DNA of 64,000 nucleotides from Geothrix sp. (GTDB lineage Bacteria > Acidobacteriota > Holophagae > Holophagales > Holophagaceae). Positions 1 through 8,003 of this stretch are shown here, piece by piece; the first letter of the stretch is position 1; each line of letters begins with the position of its first letter. The stretch is taken from NCBI RefSeq assembly GCF_030219325.1, contig NZ_CP126625.1:2344857-2408856 (forward strand), read 5' to 3'. The translations under genes were made by a program, and so were the position numbers. The notes below the pieces were generated by a model, which was not told the origin of the DNA, ran no database searches, and saw only the letters and a list, made by a program, of their open reading frames with translations.

Positions 1-1013
1 CCCACACCCCCGTGCTGGCGCCCGACCACCAGCACGTGCGCGCCCTCGTGAACCTGCTGCTGAAGGACCAGCCCAGCTCCGCCCTGATCTTCACCAAGAC
101 CAAGGCCCAGACCGAGGAGGTCGCCGAGGAGCTGACCGTCTCCGGCCTGCCCGCGGCCTTCCTCCACGGCGACCTCGCCCAGGCCACGCGCACCCGCATC
201 CTGGGCCAGTTCAAGGAGGGCAAGCTGCGCTACCTGGTGGCCACGGACGTAGCCGCCCGAGGTCTTGATATCGAGGGCCTGCCCCTGGTGGTCCACATGG
301 GCATCCCCACCCAGCTGGAGAGCTACATCCACCGCAGCGGCCGCACCGGCCGCGCCGGCGCCAAGGGCACCAGCATGGCCCTGGTGGGCTGGAAGGAAAG
401 CCGCATCCTGCTGGCCTGGAGCCGCCGCGGCGGCCTCAAGCTCGACTGGCGCGCCGTGCCCACGCCCGCGGAGATCCGCGAGACCCAGGCCACCAAGCTC
501 CTCGACGGCATCCAGGGCTCCGTGAGCCCTGCCCTGCTGCACCAGGCCGCCCAGCTGCTGAAGGATGCCGATCCCGTTCGCCTCGTGGCGGGCCTGCTGG
601 GCCTCGTCCAGGCCGACCAGGCCTCCGGCTTTGACCTGCCCAACGAGCCCGAGAAGAAGCCCAAGTCCCGCTTCGACTCCCCCCGCGATCGCAAGGAGGG
701 CGGCCCCCGCCCCCAGCGCACCTACGCCGAGCGCGCTGCCGCGCGTGGAAACGAGCGTCCGGATTCCGCCTTCTCCAAGACCCGCCCCGACGGCAGCTTC
801 AAGCCCCGCAGCGACTTCGAGGATCGGCCCCGGCCCTACGCCAAGCCCAAGCCCGAGGGCGCCGAACGGCCCCGCAAGACCTGGGAGGATCGCCCGGCCA
901 AGCCCGAGGTGAAGGACACCCCGCGCCCCTGGAAGCCCAGCGTCAAGCCTGCGGGTAAGCCCGGCCCCAAGTACGGCGAAGGCCCCGCCAAGCCCTGGAA
1001 GAAGAAGGGCTGA
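1..1013 (+). CDS. DEAD-box ATP-dependent RNA helicase, C-terminal part (5' truncated by window edge)
   Basis: The reading frame is already open at base 3, so the N-terminal RecA domain with motifs Q to III lies outside the window. What remains is the second RecA-like helicase domain. Visible motifs are ALIFTKTK (motif IV), ATDVAARGLDIEGL (motif V) and HRSGRTGRAG (motif VI), all within the first 130 or so residues. The last 120 residues form a Lys/Arg/Pro/Asp-rich disordered tail, which is common in RhlE/DeaD-type helicases and usually binds RNA. Likely role: ATP-driven RNA remodelling in ribosome assembly or mRNA turnover. A GTG at 12 is an internal codon, not the true start. The subfamily cannot be fixed without the N-terminus. 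Confidence 0.93.
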   Translation, partial: HTPVLAPDHQHVRALVNLLLKDQPSSALIFTKTKAQTEEVAEELTVSGLPAAFLHGDLAQATRTRILGQFKEGKLRYLVATDVAARGLDIEGLPLVVHMGIPTQLESYIHRSGRTGRAGAKGTSMALVGWKESRILLAWSRRGGLKLDWRAVPTPAEIRETQATKLLDGIQGSVSPALLHQAAQLLKDADPVRLVAGLLGLVQADQASGFDLPNEPEKKPKSRFDSPRDRKEGGPRPQRTYAERAAARGNERPDSAFSKTRPDGSFKPRSDFEDRPRPYAKPKPEGAERPRKTWEDRPAKPEVKDTPRPWKPSVKPAGKPGPKYGEGPAKPWKKKG

Positions 1014-1029
1014 TTCTCTCCGGAGGTTC

Positions 1030-1071
1030 CACGCTGCGCCGGCCCGCCTTCAGCGACGCCGGCGCAGCGTG
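1030..1071. terminator. Hairpin between convergent genes, probable bidirectional terminator
   Basis: A perfect 14-bp inverted repeat (1030-1043 with 1058-1071, arm CACGCTGCGCCGGC) with a 14-nt loop lies between the helicase stop at 1013 and the convergent porin stop at 1050-1052. The loop contains the porin stop codon and the right arm encodes its last Arg codons. There is no T-tract, so termination efficiency is uncertain. Confidence 0.55.
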
Positions 1072-2378
1072 TAGATGGCCTCCACCCGGAAGAACCTTCC
1101 CGCATCCCGGCCCGTGTAGAAGGTGCCCGGATCCAGGCGCTCGTAGAGCACGTGGCCCTGCCACTGCCCGGAGAAGGTGACGTCCGCCCGCAGTTCCGCA
1201 AGTCGTCCCCGGCTCAGCCCCGACGCGAAGAGCGGCCCCTTGCCGGTCACCGGCTCGACGGCGCGCAACCAGAAGAGGCTGGCCCGCAGGCCGACCTTGG
1301 CGTGGGGCTTGGCCTGCACCGTGGCCTCCCAGGTCCGCAGGTTGGACCAGGTGGCCACGCCTGCTTCGGGCACCTGGCTGTAGACGTACAGCTCACTCCA
1401 CTTCGGCCAGCGGCTGAACAGCGGATCCCAGCCCTCCTTCGCCGGAGTCGTGGGATCGTCGCCGGAGAGCCCCACCCACCCCAGGCTCAGGGAAGGCTCA
1501 CAGGCCACCTGGAAGACCTGGGTGAGCCTGGCCTGCCCGCCCCAGGCGCGGATGGCCGAAGCGGATTCGGAGCTCCCCGGGCGGCCCTGCTGGCGGCCCG
1601 ATTGGACGGCGAACTCGCCGGTGGCGCTGAGCCCCCTTCCCAGGTCCTCTGCAAGCCGCGCCCCCAGCGTCTCCACCCGGCGATCCGGCACGAACAGCGG
1701 ATCGGTCGGGATGCGGCTGTCATGGCGTTCCGTTTTGTGGAAGGCGTAGGCCTGCAGATCGTGGCCCTCTCGCCGCCAGGTCCCGTAGACCGCCAGCGCC
1801 GCCTCGTCGCGCTCGTTGAGCAGCTGGCGCTCCTTCGGATTGTCCGTCGCGTTCAGGCGGGGGAGGTACTTGTCCCTGAAGGGGTCGGAGATGGCCAGGA
1901 GCTCCACCTTGGCCTCGCCGCCGGTCCAGGCGAGATCCAGCGCGTTGACATAGCCCGTGCGGCTGCCGTCCAGGGCGCCACCATCCATGAGCACGAAGCC
2001 GTCGCCCCGCATCAGGGTCTGGCGGCCCGCCCGCAGCGACCAGGAGGGATCCATGCGCCAATCGAGGTACAAGGTCTCGAAGATGACTTCCCGACCGTTG
2101 GCCGCCACGTCGGGCCGTGCCACCTTCCGGTTCTCATTCACCAGGCCCGCGGCAAAGGTCAGGTTCGCGTCCAGCGGAACCACGGCCCAGGCCCTCGTGC
2201 GGAAGCGGTACTGGGTTCTGAAATCCGCCGCGGCAGCCCGATGGTCGATCAGGTTGTCCCAGGATTCCGAACGCACCCGCTCCTGGAAGCCGACCTCGAA
2301 TCCCGGCGCTGGTTCCTGAGCCAGGAGGGCCGTGGCAAAACAGGCGGAGAGGCACAGGGCCAAGGGGAATCCAGGCAT
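1050..2378 (-). CDS. Alginate-export-family outer-membrane beta-barrel protein
   Basis: The protein is about 442 residues from the ATG at 2378. It begins with a Sec signal peptide (MPGFPLALCLSACFATALLAQ) and continues as alternating polar and aromatic beta-strands typical of an 18-strand porin. Features matching the alginate_exp family include an early RYRFRT-like strand, LRAGRQTL near residue 120, and GYVNALDLAW shortly after. It ends with an aromatic-rich strand and an Arg run. These proteins sit in the outer membrane and are annotated as alginate exporters, but many only pass other anionic solutes; no alginate synthesis gene is nearby, so the substrate is unknown. An upstream in-frame start at 2429 would place Arg-rich sequence before the signal peptide and is less likely. 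Confidence 0.8.
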   Translation of the reverse strand: MPGFPLALCLSACFATALLAQEPAPGFEVGFQERVRSESWDNLIDHRAAAADFRTQYRFRTRAWAVVPLDANLTFAAGLVNENRKVARPDVAANGREVIFETLYLDWRMDPSWSLRAGRQTLMRGDGFVLMDGGALDGSRTGYVNALDLAWTGGEAKVELLAISDPFRDKYLPRLNATDNPKERQLLNERDEAALAVYGTWRREGHDLQAYAFHKTERHDSRIPTDPLFVPDRRVETLGARLAEDLGRGLSATGEFAVQSGRQQGRPGSSESASAIRAWGGQARLTQVFQVACEPSLSLGWVGLSGDDPTTPAKEGWDPLFSRWPKWSELYVYSQVPEAGVATWSNLRTWEATVQAKPHAKVGLRASLFWLRAVEPVTGKGPLFASGLSRGRLAELRADVTFSGQWQGHVLYERLDPGTFYTGRDAGRFFRVEAIYTLRRRR

Positions 2379-2500
2379 CCTCGAGGATCCCAGCCCACGG
2401 CTTGGACATGGGTCACCAGCTCCGGCCACCCGCCGGACCGGTACCGCCCCCAGCCTTGTCTGGGCGAGTAAACTTGCACCACCCCACCAGGGAACCGCCC

Positions 2501-3049
2501 ATGCACGACCCTGCGCTCGACCGTAGGAAGAACGGATACTTCCGGATCCTGTACATGGATTTCCGCTCCTTCTGGTACCGCCTCATCCTGAGGAGGAAGG
2601 ACACCCCAGGCGCCCCCGCCAGGCCGAAGGCCGCGACCCCGGGGGCCCATCCGCAGGTCGAGGCCAAGGTTGGCGTGGGCTTCACGACGGGGGTACCCAA
2701 GCTCGACGACCAGCACCATGAGATCCGCGAGGCCATCCTGGGCCTCCAGAAGGACCTTGGCCGGGGCGTGGCCGCCGAATCCCTCCTCCATTCGCTGGAC
2801 GCCCTGCTCCAGAGGATGAACGACCACTTCCAATACGAGGAGTCCTACCTGGAGCACATCAAGTTCCCGAACCTGACACATCACAAGGGGGAGCACGACC
2901 GCTTCAGGATCGATGCGCGTCTGCTGCGCGACCGGCTCGAGGCCGGCGAGCAGGGAGCCGCCCTGGACCTCTCATCGTTCCTCTTCAACTGGTTCCGCAG
3001 GCACACGCTGGAGGAGGACCACACCTTCGCGAAGGGGCAACGTCGCTGA
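2501..3049 (+). CDS. Bacteriohemerythrin-type protein with N-terminal extension
   Basis: A 182-residue protein. The C-terminal 115 residues form a hemerythrin four-helix bundle with the full set of diiron ligands: H72 (DDQH), H109 and E113 (HFQYE), H128 and H132 (HKGEH), and H168 with D173 (HTLEED). It should bind O2 reversibly, or sense or store it, in the cytoplasm. The first 50 residues are basic and aromatic with no known domain; an amphipathic stretch near residues 13-31 (YFRILYMDFRSFWYRLIL) might touch the membrane. The ATG at 2501 follows a modest GGGAA ribosome site; an earlier start at 2402 is unlikely. It is divergent from the porin gene and meets the PBP gene stop to stop. Confidence 0.9.
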   Translation: MHDPALDRRKNGYFRILYMDFRSFWYRLILRRKDTPGAPARPKAATPGAHPQVEAKVGVGFTTGVPKLDDQHHEIREAILGLQKDLGRGVAAESLLHSLDALLQRMNDHFQYEESYLEHIKFPNLTHHKGEHDRFRIDARLLRDRLEAGEQGAALDLSSFLFNWFRRHTLEEDHTFAKGQRR

Positions 3050-5530
3050 TCAGGCGTTCGGGTCGCTGGCGTTCAGGTCCACGGGCTTGGTCTCCTCGAC
3101 CGGCTTGGGCCGGCCCCAGACGCGGTTCTCCATGGGCTGGGCGTTGGCCTTGTCCCGCGCCTCCTTCACCTGCCGGATGGCCTCGGCATCGCTGCCGGAC
3201 TTGGGCACGGTGCCAGGCTTGAAGGCCAGGTGCAGCACGCGGTCCGCCGTGGCGGAGGTGGCCAGCAGGCCGGTGTAGCGGTCGATGTCCGCCCACTCCA
3301 TGCCGTCGGGCACCTTGAATTCCTCCTTCTCCGTGGTGGGGAGCGCTGCCTTCATGAAGTCGATCCAGATGGGCAGGGCCACCTTGGCCCCGTCGGCACC
3401 CTTGAAGATCGTCTTCTTCTCGTCCAGCCCCACCCAGACCCCACAGACCACCCGGGTGGAGAAGCCGATGAACCAGCCGTCCGTGTGGTCGTCCGTGGTG
3501 CCGGTCTTGCCGGCCACGGGCCATTCCAGCTCGTTGCTGCGGGCGCCGGTGCCGCTGGTGGCCACGCCCTGCAGGCACTGGATCAGCTGGAAGGTGTTCT
3601 GGGGATCCAGCACCTGTTCGGTGGCGGCGCCGCCGTGGCTCTCCAGTACGCGGCCATTGCGGTCTGTGACCTTCTTGATGAAGAAGGGCGGCGGCGCCTG
3701 GAGGCCGCCGTTGGCGATGGTGGCGTAGCCCCGGACCATCTCCCGGAGGGTGAAGTCCCCGGAACCCAGCGCCATGCTGGGATAGGGCGGGATGTTGCCG
3801 GTGACGCCGCACTTGCGGGCGAAGTCGATGACGTTCAGGACGCCCGTCTCTTCGAGGGTGCGCACGGCCGGAACGTTGCGGGAATCCCGCAGGGCCTCCC
3901 AGATGGGAATGGGCCCCCAGAAATCGCGTTCGTAGTTCTTGGGCTCGTAGGGCTTCACGCCGGGGCGGAGGGGCTTGAAGTCCGAGCTGCCGTCCGGGTG
4001 GCTGATCAGGGCGTAGTCCACCGTGTCCAGGAAGCGCGTCGGCACGTCGTTGACCATGCTGGCCGGAGTCTTCCCGGCCGTGAAGGCGGCCCCATAGACA
4101 TAGGCCTTCATGGTGGAGCCCACCTGGCGCAGGGCCTGGGTGGCGCGGTTGAACTTGGAACGGTTGAAATCGTACCCGCCCACCATGGCCCGGATCTCGC
4201 CGGTCTTCGGATCCACGGCCATCAGCGCGCCCTCCACGGAGGGGTCCTGGTCGAGTTCCAGGGTCCCGGGCGTGCCCTCATTGGCGGTCTTCACGGTGAA
4301 GAGGGGCGCCGCGCCCCGCGGCAGCAGCTTCTGGATGTCCTTCCCGGCCCAGGCGAAGGCGGTCTCAGGCACCTCGAGCTGGACCTTGCCGATGCGCACC
4401 TGGGCCTTGCCGCCCTTCCAGCCGAGGATCACGCCCCGCACACTGTCGCCCTCCTCGAAGTACCGTTTCCAGCCGTTCAGCTGGGTGGTCTCGGGGTCGG
4501 TCACGAACTGCACGGCGTCCTTGCGGAAACCCCGGCGCCGGTCCACGGCCTTGACACCGTTCCGCACCGCCTCGTTGGCGGCCTCTTGCCAGTAGCTGTC
4601 CACGGTGGTGGTGACCTCCAGCCCCCCGTTCAGGACCTGCTCCCGGCCGTACTTCTCGTAGAGGTACTTGCGCACTTCCTCCACCACGTAGGGCGCCACC
4701 GCTTCTTCGTGGGCGTTCTCGCGGGCCAGCCGAATGGGCTTCTCGATGAGCAGGCTGGCCTCGGCGGCCTTCAGGTAGCCCTCCTTGACCATGCGGATGA
4801 ACACGTGGTTGCGCCGGGATTTCGCGGCGGCGCGGGCCTTGGGATCGGGGTTGTAGGGGTTGTACCAGTTGGGATTCTGGACGAGGCCCGCCAGCAGCGC
4901 GCACTCCTCGGGCAGCAGCTGGGGGGCGCTCTTCCCGAAATAGAACTCGGCCGCGGCCTCAATGCCGTAGCGGCCGCCGCCGAAGTAGACCTCGTTGGCG
5001 TACATCTCCATGATCTGCTTCTTGGAGTAGGCCTTCTCCAGCTTGCGGGCGAGGATGATCTCCTTCAGCTTCCGGTCCAGCCGCTTCTGCCGCTTGGCCG
5101 TCACGGTGCGGATCAGCTGCATGGTGAGCGTGGACGCCCCCTCGCGCCGGCGGCCGAAGCTGGTGACGAAGTTCGCACCGGAGCGGAGGAGGCCGCGGGT
5201 CGAGACGCCCCCGTGCTCCCAGAAGTCGGTGTCCTCGGTGGCCACCAGCGCGTTGATGAAGGCCTTGGGGATGTCGCCGTAGGGGATCACCACCCGGTGC
5301 TCCTCGGCGAAGATGCCGATCACGTTGCCGCTCTGGTCCAGCACCTTGGTGATGGTCTTCGGCACGCGCAGGGCGAAGAGCGTGAGGAAGCTGTCGGCAT
5401 CCCGGGACAGCACGGACCAGGACACCCCGAGGATCACGCCACCCAGTGCCACGACGGCGACGAAGGCCAGGAGGAACCGCCGGATCCACCGTCGGGTGGG
5501 CGATGAGGGGGAAGCCAGGTTGGAAGCCAT
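3050..5530 (-). CDS. mrcA: Penicillin-binding protein 1A, bifunctional peptidoglycan glycosyltransferase/transpeptidase
   Basis: An 826-residue class A PBP. Residues 16-40 are a single membrane anchor. The GT51 glycosyltransferase domain follows, with catalytic E99 in ATEDTDFWEHGG, the GASTLTMQL motif near 131-139 and RKLKEIILARKLEK near 153-166. The transpeptidase domain has all three motifs: S472-T-M-K475, S550-R-N552 and K675-T-G-T678. It polymerises lipid II and cross-links the stem peptides on the periplasmic face. A long segment between the domains (about 330-430) matches the OB-like insertion of PBP1A rather than PBP1B. The gene meets the hemerythrin gene with no intergenic base and is divergent from nadK with only 28 bp between the start codons. 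Confidence 0.95.
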   Translation of the reverse strand: MASNLASPSSPTRRWIRRFLLAFVAVVALGGVILGVSWSVLSRDADSFLTLFALRVPKTITKVLDQSGNVIGIFAEEHRVVIPYGDIPKAFINALVATEDTDFWEHGGVSTRGLLRSGANFVTSFGRRREGASTLTMQLIRTVTAKRQKRLDRKLKEIILARKLEKAYSKKQIMEMYANEVYFGGGRYGIEAAAEFYFGKSAPQLLPEECALLAGLVQNPNWYNPYNPDPKARAAAKSRRNHVFIRMVKEGYLKAAEASLLIEKPIRLARENAHEEAVAPYVVEEVRKYLYEKYGREQVLNGGLEVTTTVDSYWQEAANEAVRNGVKAVDRRRGFRKDAVQFVTDPETTQLNGWKRYFEEGDSVRGVILGWKGGKAQVRIGKVQLEVPETAFAWAGKDIQKLLPRGAAPLFTVKTANEGTPGTLELDQDPSVEGALMAVDPKTGEIRAMVGGYDFNRSKFNRATQALRQVGSTMKAYVYGAAFTAGKTPASMVNDVPTRFLDTVDYALISHPDGSSDFKPLRPGVKPYEPKNYERDFWGPIPIWEALRDSRNVPAVRTLEETGVLNVIDFARKCGVTGNIPPYPSMALGSGDFTLREMVRGYATIANGGLQAPPPFFIKKVTDRNGRVLESHGGAATEQVLDPQNTFQLIQCLQGVATSGTGARSNELEWPVAGKTGTTDDHTDGWFIGFSTRVVCGVWVGLDEKKTIFKGADGAKVALPIWIDFMKAALPTTEKEEFKVPDGMEWADIDRYTGLLATSATADRVLHLAFKPGTVPKSGSDAEAIRQVKEARDKANAQPMENRVWGRPKPVEETKPVDLNASDPNA

Positions 5531-5546
5531 GGCTCAAGGATAGCGG

Positions 5547-5552
5547 TAGAGT
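5547..5552 (+). promoter_or_regulatory. Candidate -10 element for a leaderless nadK transcript
   Basis: TAGAGT ends 7 nt before the nadK ATG at 5559, so transcription starting at the usual distance would begin at or next to the start codon. No Shine-Dalgarno sequence is visible and no good -35 is seen at 17 bp. Confidence 0.4.
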
Positions 5553-5558
5553 GATGCC

Positions 5559-6437
5559 ATGCCCCAGCGACTCATCCTCGTGGCCAAGGTCAAGTCCCCG
5601 CACCTGGGTTCCACCCTGCGGGAGGCCCTGCCGGTCTTCCTGGATCGGGGCTGGGAGGTCCTCGGCGAGCCCGGTCTCGAGGAGGCCTGGGCCCAGGCCG
5701 GACTGGACCCGGCCCGGCTGCACATCGACCTGGACCTGGGCGCCGGAGACGCGCCGGCCGACCTCTGCCTGGTGCTGGGCGGCGACGGCACCCTGCTCTA
5801 CGCGGCCCGTCGGGTGGGCCTGCGGGGCACCCCCATCCTCGGGATCAACCTGGGCTCCCTGGGCTTCCTCACGGCCCATCCGGTGTCGGGTGCGCGGGAG
5901 GCCGTGGAGGCCTTCCTGGCCGGAGCGCTCCTGCCGGACGTACGTCCCATGCTGGAGACCGAGCTTTGGCGCCAGGGCACCCTCTTGGCCCGGCAGAGCG
6001 TGCTGAACGATGCCGTCCTGGCCAAGGGGGCTCTGGCCCGCATCATGGACATGCGCCTGCGCATCGGCGACCAGGACGCCGGCCCCATGAAGGCGGACGG
6101 CCTCATCATCGCCACGCCCACGGGCTCCACGGCCTACTCGTTGTCGGCGGGCGGGCCCATCCTGCATCCGAGCCTCGAGGCCTTCGTGATCGCGCCCATC
6201 TGCCCGCACACCCTCACGCTGCGGCCCTCGGTGGTGCCGGCCTCGCTGCCCATCTCCATCACCCTGGAGGATGCCGAAGACGCCCACCTCACACTGGACG
6301 GCCAGGTGGGCCACCGAGTGCTGCCCGGTGACGAGGTCAGGCTGCGCCAGGCGAAGACGCGGATCACCCTCCTGCAGCGGCCTGCGCTGCACTTCTTCGC
6401 CCTGCTCCAGCAGAAGCTGCACTGGGGGGATCGTTAG
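5559..6437 (+). CDS. nadK: NAD kinase
   Basis: A 292-residue ATP-NAD kinase that phosphorylates the 2' hydroxyl of NAD's adenosine ribose to make NADP. The GGDGT signature (residues 74-78, catalytic Asp at 76) is followed by GINLGSLGF, an ND pair near 150 (LNDAVLAKG), and the substrate-binding run ADGLIIATPTGSTAYSLSAGG near 180-200. The C-terminal LTLRPSVVP and LTLDGQ segments are also typical. Length is normal for bacterial NadK. It is transcribed divergently from the PBP1A gene and appears monocistronic; the next gene starts 165 bp downstream. Confidence 0.95.
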   Translation: MPQRLILVAKVKSPHLGSTLREALPVFLDRGWEVLGEPGLEEAWAQAGLDPARLHIDLDLGAGDAPADLCLVLGGDGTLLYAARRVGLRGTPILGINLGSLGFLTAHPVSGAREAVEAFLAGALLPDVRPMLETELWRQGTLLARQSVLNDAVLAKGALARIMDMRLRIGDQDAGPMKADGLIIATPTGSTAYSLSAGGPILHPSLEAFVIAPICPHTLTLRPSVVPASLPISITLEDAEDAHLTLDGQVGHRVLPGDEVRLRQAKTRITLLQRPALHFFALLQQKLHWGDR

Positions 6438-6602
6438 CGCCTCGGTCCGACCGGCAAACCGGCACAGACCGCAGGTGCGGAAGTCCCATCCGGCCCCATT
6501 GGTCGGCGGTGGTCTGCGCCATTCCATGCTTGTGACCACAGGCACACGGGCCCAGGTCGAAACTTCCTCCAGGTAGGACCTGCGTCCCTGCATGGAGGCC
6601 CC

Positions 6603-8003
6603 ATGGCCCTCAAAGAACGACCGAAACCCTTCCTTCTGCCGGACTATTGCAAGGGCTGCGGCCGTTGCCTGGATGCCTGCGCCAAGGACTGCATCACGCT
6701 CAGCGACCAGATCAACCCCATGACCGGGTTGGTGCCGGTGGAGCTGGATCTGACGGACTGCAACGCCTGCGGCATGTGCATGGATGCCTGCCCCGAGCCC
6801 TACGGCCTGCGCCCCGCCCATGAGGGCGTGATCGAGGACTTCGAGCTGGAGGATCCCGCCAAGCTCTTCGGCGTGAAGCCCAGCGAGGCGCCCGAGCCCA
6901 CGGACATCCCCAACGAGACCCTGCCCCTGCCCCGCACGGAGCCCCTGGTCATCAAGGGCACCTACGCCTCGGCCGTGGGCGCCATCCTGGCTGGCTGCCG
7001 CCACGTCTACGGCTACCCCATCACGCCCTCCACCGAAGGCGCCGAGCTCATGGCGAAGTTCCTGCCCAAGCTCGACGGCACCTTCATCCAGGCCGTGAGC
7101 GAAGTGGCCGCCGTGAACATGATGTACGGCACCGCTGGCGCCGGCCTGCCCACCATGACCTTCACCTCGTCACCCGGCTTCAGCCTGATGCTGGAAGGCG
7201 TCTCCTACATGATCGGCGCGGAGCTGCCCGGCGTCTTCGTGGACGTCATGCGCGGCGGACCCGGCCTGGGCAACATCGCCCCCGAGCAGTCCGACATCAA
7301 GCTGGCCTGCCACGGGCTCGGCCACGGCAACACCCAGGCCATCACCCTGGCGCCCTCCACCTCCCAGGAGATGCTCGACCTCACCATCCTGGCCTTCGAG
7401 CTGAGCTTCAAGTACCGCAACCCGGTGATCCTGCTGGGCGACGGCTACCTGGGCCAAATGACCGGCAAGGTGCAGCTGCCCGAAACCATGATCAAGCCCG
7501 GCATCCCCAAGTGGGCGGTCTACGGCGACGCCATGCACCGCAAGAACCTCATCTCCTCGATCTTCCTCACCGAGTCCGATCTCGAGGCCCACAACCACCA
7601 CCTCAACGCCAAGTACGAGGCCATGAAGGTGGAGGCCCGCGCCGAGTCCTTCCTCTGCGACGACGCCGAGGTGGTGCTCATCGCCTGCAACACACCCGCC
7701 CGCACCGCCAAGGGCGCCGTGCAGGACCTGCGCAACCAGGGCATCAAGGCCGGTCTGTTCCGGCCCATCACCCTCTGGCCCTTCCCCGTGGAAGAGCTGA
7801 AGGCCGCCATCCACGGCGCCGAGCGCATCGTGGTGGTGGAAGCCAGCGCCGGGCAGCTGGAGGATGAGGTCCGCCTCGCCCTCAGCAAGGCCGGCGTCCG
7901 CCAGTTCCCCGAGCTCGAAAACGTCCGCCGCATGGGCGGTGTCCTGCCTCAGCAAAGCGAGATCATGACCCGGGTCCTGGGCCGGAAGGAGGTGCTCGCA
8001 TGA
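6603..8003 (+). CDS. 2-oxoacid:ferredoxin oxidoreductase, fused ferredoxin (delta) + alpha subunit (VorB/KorA type)
   Basis: A 466-residue protein that joins a ferredoxin domain to an alpha (pyrimidine-binding) domain. Residues 10-70 carry two 4Fe-4S motifs: C16-x2-C-x2-C-x3-C26 and C53-x2-C-x2-C-x3-C63. The alpha domain follows, with KGTYASAVGAILAGC and GYPITPSTEGAE near 118-145 and the usual transketolase-like C-terminal domain. With the next gene it forms an enzyme that oxidatively decarboxylates a 2-oxoacid to acyl-CoA and passes electrons to ferredoxin. Overall similarity favours the 2-oxoglutarate or branched-chain 2-oxoacid type, but the substrate cannot be read from the sequence. Its stop overlaps the next start (ATGA at 8000-8003), implying coupled translation. 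Confidence 0.92.
   Translation: MALKERPKPFLLPDYCKGCGRCLDACAKDCITLSDQINPMTGLVPVELDLTDCNACGMCMDACPEPYGLRPAHEGVIEDFELEDPAKLFGVKPSEAPEPTDIPNETLPLPRTEPLVIKGTYASAVGAILAGCRHVYGYPITPSTEGAELMAKFLPKLDGTFIQAVSEVAAVNMMYGTAGAGLPTMTFTSSPGFSLMLEGVSYMIGAELPGVFVDVMRGGPGLGNIAPEQSDIKLACHGLGHGNTQAITLAPSTSQEMLDLTILAFELSFKYRNPVILLGDGYLGQMTGKVQLPETMIKPGIPKWAVYGDAMHRKNLISSIFLTESDLEAHNHHLNAKYEAMKVEARAESFLCDDAEVVLIACNTPARTAKGAVQDLRNQGIKAGLFRPITLWPFPVEELKAAIHGAERIVVVEASAGQLEDEVRLALSKAGVRQFPELENVRRMGGVLPQQSEIMTRVLGRKEVLA

Noticed and set aside
3230-5506. A plus-strand open frame of about 750 codons
   Set aside because: Antisense of the PBP1A gene, whose catalytic motifs are all intact on the other strand.
4959-7004. 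A minus-strand open frame of about 680 codons
   Set aside because: It crosses nadK and the start of the PBP1A gene in the wrong frame and shows no domain.
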